Positions 36,472-42,382 of a DNA stretch of 42,382 nt are shown in pieces. Numbering within the stretch: position 1 is the stretch's first letter; each line of letters starts with the position of its first letter. Origin of the DNA: Flavobacteriales bacterium (lineage in GTDB: Bacteria; Bacteroidota; Bacteroidia; Flavobacteriales_G; JALEGO01); the NCBI GenBank assembly GCA_020631045.1, contig JAHDHZ010000011.1, positions 13,473 through 55,854 on the forward strand, in the 5' to 3' direction. The position numbers were made by a program, and so were the translations under genes. A model generated the notes under the pieces. The model did no database searches. It was not told where the DNA came from and saw nothing but the letters and a program-made list of their open reading frames with translations.

Positions 36472-37464
36472 ATGAAAACAGCCCTCATAAAAGCAGTAGG
36501 AGCATATCTTCCAGATCATGTGTTAGACAATCAACAACTCTCTAAAATGGTTGATACCAACTCTGAGTGGATCATAGAGCGTACTGGTATTCATGAGCGA
36601 AGAATTTTAAAAGACAAAAACCTAGCTTCATCTGATATGGCGGTAAAGGCTGTACAAGAAATTTTTGATTCTGGGGTTTGTTGTGCTGAAGATATTGACT
36701 TGTTGATTTGTGCCACCACAACTCCTGATCGTGTTTTTCCGGCCACGGCGAATATTATTTCAGAAAAATTAGGTATAAAAAATGCTTTTAGCTTTGATGT
36801 GAGCGCGGCTTGTAGTGGCTTTTTGTATGCCTTAGATTGCGCTTCAAATTATATTAAAACTGGTCAGAAAAAAAACGTGATTGTCGTTGGGGTTGATCAA
36901 ATGTCTTCAATCATAGATTATAGTGATCGAGCGACTTCTATTATTTTCGGAGACGGTGCGGGGGCTGTGCTTTTACAGCCAGCAACAGACAAAGAAGCTC
37001 ATTTGGGCATTATTGATAGTTGTTTGTATTCAGATGGGATTGGCGAGCAATATTTGCATCAAAAAGCTGGTGGTTCATTGCATCAAACAGACAAGAAAAC
37101 TGTAGATGCGCGTCAGCACTTTGTTTATCAGAACGGCGCGCCAGTGTTTAAATGGGCAGTCAGTAAAATGGCTGAAGTAGTAGAAGAGATTATGCAAAGA
37201 AATAAGCTCTCTTCAAAAGACATTGATTGGTTAGTTGCTCATCAAGCCAATAAGCGCATCATTGATGCTACAGCAAAAAGGGCAGGGCTTTCTGATGATA
37301 AGGTTATGTTGAACATTGATCGATATGGCAACACAACCGCAGCAACAATTCCCTTGTGTTTGTATGATTATAAAGACAAGTTGAATAAAGAAGATCAGCT
37401 TATTTTGTGTGCTTTTGGTGGAGGCTTTACTTGGGGTAGTATTTACCTGAGGTGGGCTATCTAA
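36472..37464 (+). CDS. fabH: Beta-ketoacyl-ACP synthase III
   Basis: Starts fatty acid synthesis by joining acetyl-CoA (or branched acyl-CoA) to malonyl-ACP. 330 residues, full length. The catalytic triad is present: Cys114 in DVSAACSGFLYAL, His257 in WLVAHQANKRII and Asn287 in RYGNTTAATIPL. The N-terminal VGAYLPDHVLDNQQLSKMV and the end CAFGGGFTWGSIYLRW are family hallmarks. It stands alone rather than with rpmF and plsX, as is usual when several FabH copies exist in Bacteroidota. A -7-like TATCTTTA (36448-36455) borders the palindrome, without a matching TTG. Its stop overlaps the converging minus-strand gene by 8 bases. Confidence 0.95.
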   Translation: MKTALIKAVGAYLPDHVLDNQQLSKMVDTNSEWIIERTGIHERRILKDKNLASSDMAVKAVQEIFDSGVCCAEDIDLLICATTTPDRVFPATANIISEKLGIKNAFSFDVSAACSGFLYALDCASNYIKTGQKKNVIVVGVDQMSSIIDYSDRATSIIFGDGAGAVLLQPATDKEAHLGIIDSCLYSDGIGEQYLHQKAGGSLHQTDKKTVDARQHFVYQNGAPVFKWAVSKMAEVVEEIMQRNKLSSKDIDWLVAHQANKRIIDATAKRAGLSDDKVMLNIDRYGNTTAATIPLCLYDYKDKLNKEDQLILCAFGGGFTWGSIYLRWAI

Positions 37465-39364
37465 ATAAATGCACTGTTCCGGTCTCTGTCATGTCTCTGA
37501 AGGAAATGACATAAAAATAAACACCTTCTTTTTGGTTATTTCCATCCCAAAATAGTTGTCCGGGTTCTGACTCAAAAACAGTTTTTCCCCAACGATTTAG
37601 AACTTCAAAATCTAAACACTCTTCTAAATATTGGTAATTGTCTAATGAGAAGACATCGTTTTCTCCGTCTTGATTTGGAGTGAAGTAATTTGGTATTTTT
37701 TCATTTTCATATTCATTAAAAGGGCCAATTAAGGTAGCTTTTGAAATAGAATCTTTACATCCAAAGTCATTGGTTACAACCAAAGTAGATTGAAGATTTT
37801 GAATAAAGGCAGTGGTTAGAGCAAAAGTATCTTGCGTAAATGAACCTTCTCCTTGAATTGTCCAAGTATAACTTTCAGTGGGTTTTAAGTTTTCTGGAGT
37901 AAAAGAAACCAATGCAGAGTCAGAAAAACAAGAAACTGACACTAAAACCTCATATGCTGCATTGGGGATTTCAATTGACCCTAAATCAATGCTACCACTA
38001 TTTGTGCATCCATAACTGTCAGTCAAAGTAAGGCTGTATAGTCCTGCATTGTTGTTTGATACTAAAATATTTTCAGTAGTCTCGTTAGAACTCCATAGAT
38101 AAGAACTATTTGCTAGGTTAATACTAGAAGTAGCTCCTAGTTCAATATTAGGATCGTCACAAGTCAAGGGGTCACTGATAATTACATCAATAGAATGCGG
38201 ATCATTGATAAATAAGCTAGTTGAATCAGAAATAGTATCTCCGCAAACAGAGATAGATTGTGTTACAAAAGTTATTTTTTCTAAGCCTTCGCTAATCCCA
38301 TCATCGATTGCTCCAAGCATTAAAGAAGTTTGGTTGGCGCCATTTTCAAATACTACTTGGTTAGGCAAAAGATTGTAATCAGTTCCGTTGGTAGCTGAAC
38401 CAATAATTTCAAAGTTCACAGTGTCTGGTACTAAAAGTGAATCAATACGTGTAAATAAGATTTCAGTTGAATCACACCCTTCGATAATGGTGTTGTCACC
38501 ATTGTTTGTAAGGGCAGCAATGCCCAAGGCCCCAGGAGATGAGAATGATCCAGCTTCTAAGAAAATTGCTGAGATCAATGCGGCATCAGAACCATCAGCA
38601 ATGGCTAGTTTAATGTGATAGGTTTGATTGCATTGAACAATTGCTCTAGCTGTTAATTTGGTGGTAAACCCATCGCATGCGTCTACGGTAGTTAGTGCGG
38701 TATTATCGATATAGTAAGCTGTGTTGTATGTAGTGTTTACTGAGCTAACGGTAATGGGAAGCTCTGGATTGGTTCCAGGAACAAAAGCGATATTTTGAGC
38801 GCCATTTGGAAATCCAGCCGGAGCAGCATATGGTCCTGAGATACCAGGTCCTGAGATGAAAAAAGCAAAAATATCATTGAAAGAAGAGAATTCGTACTGA
38901 TTGTATTCAGATGAGGCAAATACATAATTGAATTCAATAGTATCAGCAGATGGAGTGAAATCAAACTCAAGAGAAGCAACATCATTGACTTGACTGACAG
39001 TAAAAGTCTCATTGATAAGTTGGGGAACTGAGTTAGCAATATCAAGTAAATCTTGATCACTTGTTGCAGTGATTCCAATCTGGTTATTTGGTTGATTTGG
39101 TCCTAAAGCTGAAATGCCATCGGTAGCCATAACAATACCAGAGTTGATGCCGATGTTAGAATTTGATCCGTCAAAAAAACCAATCTGTAGAGGTTCACCG
39201 TCAAAAGTTATATTTGAAATAGTTACGCCGTTTCCTGAAAGTACATTGTTGACAAGCCATACGGGATCTCCGTAAGTGTTGGCAGGGGCTGATTGTGTAG
39301 TAAGTTGGCTGTATGCTGTATTTTGAACAGCAATTAATGCAATAAACAACAACTTTTTGATCAT
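37457..39364 (-). CDS. T9SS type B surface protein with choice-of-anchor L domain
   Basis: 635 residues from ATG 39364; the frame is open to 39445, but MIKKLLFIALIAVQNTAYSQ is a clear signal peptide. Residues about 20-275 form a choice-of-anchor L domain: VWLVNNVLSGNGVTISNITF, GIVMATDGI, FVFASSEY-like FNYVFASSEYNQYEF, FAFFISGPG and YHIKLAIADGSDAALISAIF. A Calx-beta-like region and PKD-like segments rich in Asn/Ser/Thr follow. The last ~90 residues (PNYFTPNQDGENDVFSL, NRWGKTVFES, WDGNNQKEGVYFYVI) are the gliding-motility C-terminal domain that serves as a T9SS type B signal. It is probably a surface or adhesion protein. Its -7 box lies in the short gap upstream. Confidence 0.87.
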   Translation of the reverse strand: MIKKLLFIALIAVQNTAYSQLTTQSAPANTYGDPVWLVNNVLSGNGVTISNITFDGEPLQIGFFDGSNSNIGINSGIVMATDGISALGPNQPNNQIGITATSDQDLLDIANSVPQLINETFTVSQVNDVASLEFDFTPSADTIEFNYVFASSEYNQYEFSSFNDIFAFFISGPGISGPYAAPAGFPNGAQNIAFVPGTNPELPITVSSVNTTYNTAYYIDNTALTTVDACDGFTTKLTARAIVQCNQTYHIKLAIADGSDAALISAIFLEAGSFSSPGALGIAALTNNGDNTIIEGCDSTEILFTRIDSLLVPDTVNFEIIGSATNGTDYNLLPNQVVFENGANQTSLMLGAIDDGISEGLEKITFVTQSISVCGDTISDSTSLFINDPHSIDVIISDPLTCDDPNIELGATSSINLANSSYLWSSNETTENILVSNNNAGLYSLTLTDSYGCTNSGSIDLGSIEIPNAAYEVLVSVSCFSDSALVSFTPENLKPTESYTWTIQGEGSFTQDTFALTTAFIQNLQSTLVVTNDFGCKDSISKATLIGPFNEYENEKIPNYFTPNQDGENDVFSLDNYQYLEECLDFEVLNRWGKTVFESEPGQLFWDGNNQKEGVYFYVISFRDMTETGTVHLFR

Positions 39365-39387
39365 GTTACTGAAATTAAATTTTGTTA

Positions 39388-39395
39388 CAAAGTTA
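39388..39395 (-). promoter_or_regulatory. -7 box TAACTTTG upstream of the choice-of-anchor L gene
   Basis: Read on the minus strand this is an exact TAnnTTTG box, 24 bases before the ATG at 39364. No TTG stands at 17-23 bases upstream, because that region is the end of the preceding coding sequence. It may give the second T9SS gene its own weaker transcription in addition to read-through. Confidence 0.5.
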
Positions 39396-39407
39396 CAAAA
39401 CAAATCA

Positions 39408-42197
39408 TTACCTGAAAAGGGTGATTGTGCCTTTGAAGCTCTCATCTGTGATGGGTTGTCCTAATATATCTTCGGCTTCTATAACATAGTAATAAACTCC
39501 TTCTTGAAGTGTGTTGCCTTGTTTGTTTTTGCCTTCCCATAAACAAGGTTTTGTGAAGTCTGCAACATTGCAGCTAAACACTTCTCTGCCCCATCTACTG
39601 TAGATGTTTAGCGTGTAATTATAAAACCCTGTTCCTGACAGTCCGAAGCTGTTGTTGAAATCATTTTCGTCACCTGGTGAAAAGGCGTTGCCTAAAGGCT
39701 GGTAAAATAAGTCATAAATTGTTAGGCTTAAACTGTCTTGAGAAATACAATTGTTTTCATCATAAGCAGTAAGGACCATTGAAAATTGACCCGTATCTGA
39801 AAAAGTACTTGAAGGGCCAATATAAGAAGTAGCAATTTCATTGTTGTTTAGCATCCAGCTGTATTGCTGGTAAACATCAGGTCCGTTGTTGGTAAATTGA
39901 ACTGATACAGGTAGTTCAGAACTGGCATTGTAATCTGAGGTGATGTCAAGTTGATTTGAGCTGTTAATTAAATTGACATCAACTGTAGTTGTATCAAAGC
40001 AGATAGAGGCTGAATCTGAAGCTACAAGAGTGTAGGTGCCACCAGCTTGAGCTTCAAAGCTATCTGATTGACCAAGACTGTTGTCGTTTTGCCAATAAAA
40101 CATGTAGCCATCTTGATTAGAACAAGGCAATGTGTTTAAACTCCATACCAATTCATACACTCCAGGTAGTGTGTTGTCAATATATAAGGTGTTTCCGTCT
40201 TGGTCAAGTACACTAAAAGCGGTTTCAGTCACAAAACTACCAGGGTCAAAATAAAACTCTAAAGGGAGTTCAAGACTAGAGCTGATGTATATCGTATCAG
40301 AAGCAAAATCACCACTGTTAATTGTAAATGTGCCATATGATGTAGTAGCTGAGTTGATCTCTAGGCTGCAGCCATTCCATCCATCACCAAAACTGTCAAA
40401 CATGTTAAGAATAATATAGCATTCTTGAGCATTAATAGCTTGAAGTGTTGTGCTTTGCTCAGTAGAGCAAATGACAGAATCTGTATTGATGATTACGTTG
40501 GGTTGAAAAACATTTGAAGTATTGATGACTTCAAAAGTGTTTTTAGTACAGCCTAATGGGCTGGTGATGGCTAAAAATACAGAATCAGAAATAGAAGGTG
40601 TCTCGTAGCTAAGTGTTGTATTTGGCTGGTCATTTGCACTCAAAAACATACCGTTGTTGGTTGACCAGTTAAAGGTGTAGTTTCCTGCTGGACTTCCTTG
40701 AGCATTGACTTGAACTTCTTCGCCTAAACATACCAAGTTAGAGGAGCTTGAAGTGGTGTAACTAAAATCAGCAACGCGAGTTACTGTTACAGTATCTTTG
40801 TTAGGGCAGCTCAGAGAGGCATTTAAATCACTTACGACCTCATAGGTTGTTGTGTTGTCAGGTGAAGCAATAGGATTGCTGCAAGGGTTGCATGAAAAAT
40901 TTTGCCCAACAACAATAGGATCACCTGAAATAACATTCCATGTAAATGTTGTGCCATTCACAGCGCTTAATTGAGCTTGACTACTTTGTTCAGTGTTTGG
41001 TCCGCAGGTGATCTGATCGGGGCCAGCGTATGTTGAAGATGCGACAAAAACTTGGTAGGCAAAACTTTGAATGCCTTCGATAGGACATGCGCCATCTTTT
41101 ACTTGAATTAAAATGTTGTAGACTTGGTCAAACAATTCTACGGGTGTTTGAAAGTTTACTTGAACAGTAATGGGGTTTGTGCCTGTTGTGTTTAATGTCG
41201 CTCCAGGGAACAAGTCGGTAATGTTTGATTCGATGTATAGTATGTCTGTAGGATTGATGTCATTGAATTGTAAATCAAAGCTTACATTGTTGTTTAAACA
41301 AGTATTGATTTTGGTTGAATCGATCAGTTGCGCACCATTTAAATTTTGAATGGCTCCTGCCGTAATGTCTGGAGCTGAATTCGTGCATCCACCCACGACA
41401 TGAATTTCAAGATCTTTAATGATCTCGCCAATTAGAGCTCCGTTTTCGTCATATTCTTCAATTTTTACAGCTAATACAAATGTTCCGGCGGTAGCAGGGG
41501 TGAAGTTTAAGACGCCTGTTGTTGAGTCTAGTGTAATGGGTTGAGCAGCTCCTAATGGATTTTGACAATTAAACCCTGAGAAAAAAGTCACAGATTCAGA
41601 AGGGTCATCTAAGGGGCATGTCAGCGAATAAACCAAAGAATCACCATCTTGATCAAATGAAGAAAAGTCAAGGTTAGTGGGTTGTCCTATGCATACTGAA
41701 GGCACTTCAAAAGAAGCAATTTCTGGAGAGTTGTTCTGTGGTGCAATAAGGCTATTTAGAGTGGTGTAAATATAAAAGTCTTGGCTCGAATTGATGTTGT
41801 CAACACTGTTTCTAAAAGCAATGTCTACAGAGAGTTCCCAATCTGCACAAGGAGGAAGATAAACAGTGGCAGTATGTGTAATTTTTTTGATACCCAGCTC
41901 ACTGCCATTGTTACACGTGGTTAATGAAGAGTCACAAGTTTGAGATACATCTTCAATGCTCACTAAATCCATCTCAATACTGATAGGGTTGCTGCATGAG
42001 CTATTGATGTCTAAATCATAGGTGTTGTCTTCATCTACTGTTCCGCCACAATCAAAAAGCATAGTAAAAGTGACTAGAAACGTGTCATTTTCTATGTGTT
42101 CATAAGAGATGTTTCCGCCTGTTAAATGTGAAGAAAAGGCGTGCTTGCTAAAGCATAAACAAACAGCAAGAATAAGTAGTTTGGCGTATAATTTCAT
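39408..42197 (-). CDS. Large T9SS type B surface protein with PKD-like domains
   Basis: 929 residues from ATG 42197. The frame extends to a TTG at 42221, but that codon lies within the -7 box, and MKLYAKLLILAVCLCFSKHA reads as the signal peptide. The first part starts SHLTGGNISYEHIENDTFLV, a beginning shared by many Flavobacteriales surface proteins. A cell-surface-like segment with DSFGDGWNGCSLEI lies in the middle, a motif that recurs in such proteins. A PKD-like domain (VQFTNNGPDVYQQYSWMLNN) precedes the gliding-motility C-terminal domain, recognised by FSPGDENDFNNSFGL, IYSRWGREVFSC and LQEGVYYYVIEAED, ending GTITLFR. It is exported by T9SS type B. The protein is likely an adhesin or surface matrix component; ligand unknown. 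Confidence 0.85.
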   Translation of the reverse strand: MKLYAKLLILAVCLCFSKHAFSSHLTGGNISYEHIENDTFLVTFTMLFDCGGTVDEDNTYDLDINSSCSNPISIEMDLVSIEDVSQTCDSSLTTCNNGSELGIKKITHTATVYLPPCADWELSVDIAFRNSVDNINSSQDFYIYTTLNSLIAPQNNSPEIASFEVPSVCIGQPTNLDFSSFDQDGDSLVYSLTCPLDDPSESVTFFSGFNCQNPLGAAQPITLDSTTGVLNFTPATAGTFVLAVKIEEYDENGALIGEIIKDLEIHVVGGCTNSAPDITAGAIQNLNGAQLIDSTKINTCLNNNVSFDLQFNDINPTDILYIESNITDLFPGATLNTTGTNPITVQVNFQTPVELFDQVYNILIQVKDGACPIEGIQSFAYQVFVASSTYAGPDQITCGPNTEQSSQAQLSAVNGTTFTWNVISGDPIVVGQNFSCNPCSNPIASPDNTTTYEVVSDLNASLSCPNKDTVTVTRVADFSYTTSSSSNLVCLGEEVQVNAQGSPAGNYTFNWSTNNGMFLSANDQPNTTLSYETPSISDSVFLAITSPLGCTKNTFEVINTSNVFQPNVIINTDSVICSTEQSTTLQAINAQECYIILNMFDSFGDGWNGCSLEINSATTSYGTFTINSGDFASDTIYISSSLELPLEFYFDPGSFVTETAFSVLDQDGNTLYIDNTLPGVYELVWSLNTLPCSNQDGYMFYWQNDNSLGQSDSFEAQAGGTYTLVASDSASICFDTTTVDVNLINSSNQLDITSDYNASSELPVSVQFTNNGPDVYQQYSWMLNNNEIATSYIGPSSTFSDTGQFSMVLTAYDENNCISQDSLSLTIYDLFYQPLGNAFSPGDENDFNNSFGLSGTGFYNYTLNIYSRWGREVFSCNVADFTKPCLWEGKNKQGNTLQEGVYYYVIEAEDILGQPITDESFKGTITLFR

Positions 42198-42218
42198 TTT
42201 GTGACTTTTAACAAGCCA

Positions 42219-42382
<164 letters not shown>

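Overview
The window is a chromosomal segment of a Bacteroidota bacterium, most likely a marine-type member of the Flavobacteriales. The evidence is direct. Three large secreted proteins carry type IX secretion (T9SS) sorting tails. Several promoters match the Bacteroidota pattern TTG-N20-TAnnTTTG. Start codons are mostly preceded by A/purine-rich sequence rather than Shine-Dalgarno sites. The ribosomal genes form one uninterrupted str-S10-spc-alpha block with no tuf, followed by carA and eno. DNA is AT-rich throughout. Genus and species cannot be told from the sequence alone.

Layout. Positions 1-2893 hold the 3' part of argS and an MFS transporter that overlaps it by one base. Positions 2894-8922 hold a T9SS type A surface protein with a duplicated ~460-residue module, a converging ABC-F ATPase, and four copies of a hairpin family with a conserved tip. 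Positions 8923-26580 are 33 co-directional genes from rpsL to rplQ (30S and 50S proteins, EF-G, SecY, methionine aminopeptidase, IF-1, RNA polymerase alpha). They start from one clear promoter at 8855-8885 and end at one clear intrinsic terminator at 26604-26642. rpmJ (38 residues) lies inside this block.

Positions 26668-36271 are mixed metabolism and regulation: carA and eno (ATGA overlap), a GbsR/MarR-type regulator whose GTG start appears almost leaderless, a divergent polyprenyl synthetase homologue, a MORN-repeat secreted protein, an SDR-type threonine dehydrogenase, trhO (tRNA U34 hydroxylase), hmgA (homogentisate dioxygenase), a small secreted or membrane protein of unknown function, and a UbiA-like membrane protein. 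A 171-bp nested palindrome (36278-36448) then precedes fabH. The right end holds two T9SS type B (gliding-motility C-terminal domain) surface proteins on the minus strand and the last 45 codons of gdhA.

The core of the window is housekeeping: translation, protein export, transcription, glycolysis, carbamoyl phosphate and fatty acid initiation. The accessory material is cell-surface proteins and non-coding palindromes. The best candidates for something undescribed are the hairpin family (variable self-complementary stems, constant 20-22-base tip, a compensatory base pair) and the 171-bp nested palindrome. No CRISPR array, insertion sequence, prophage, tRNA or rRNA gene was seen.
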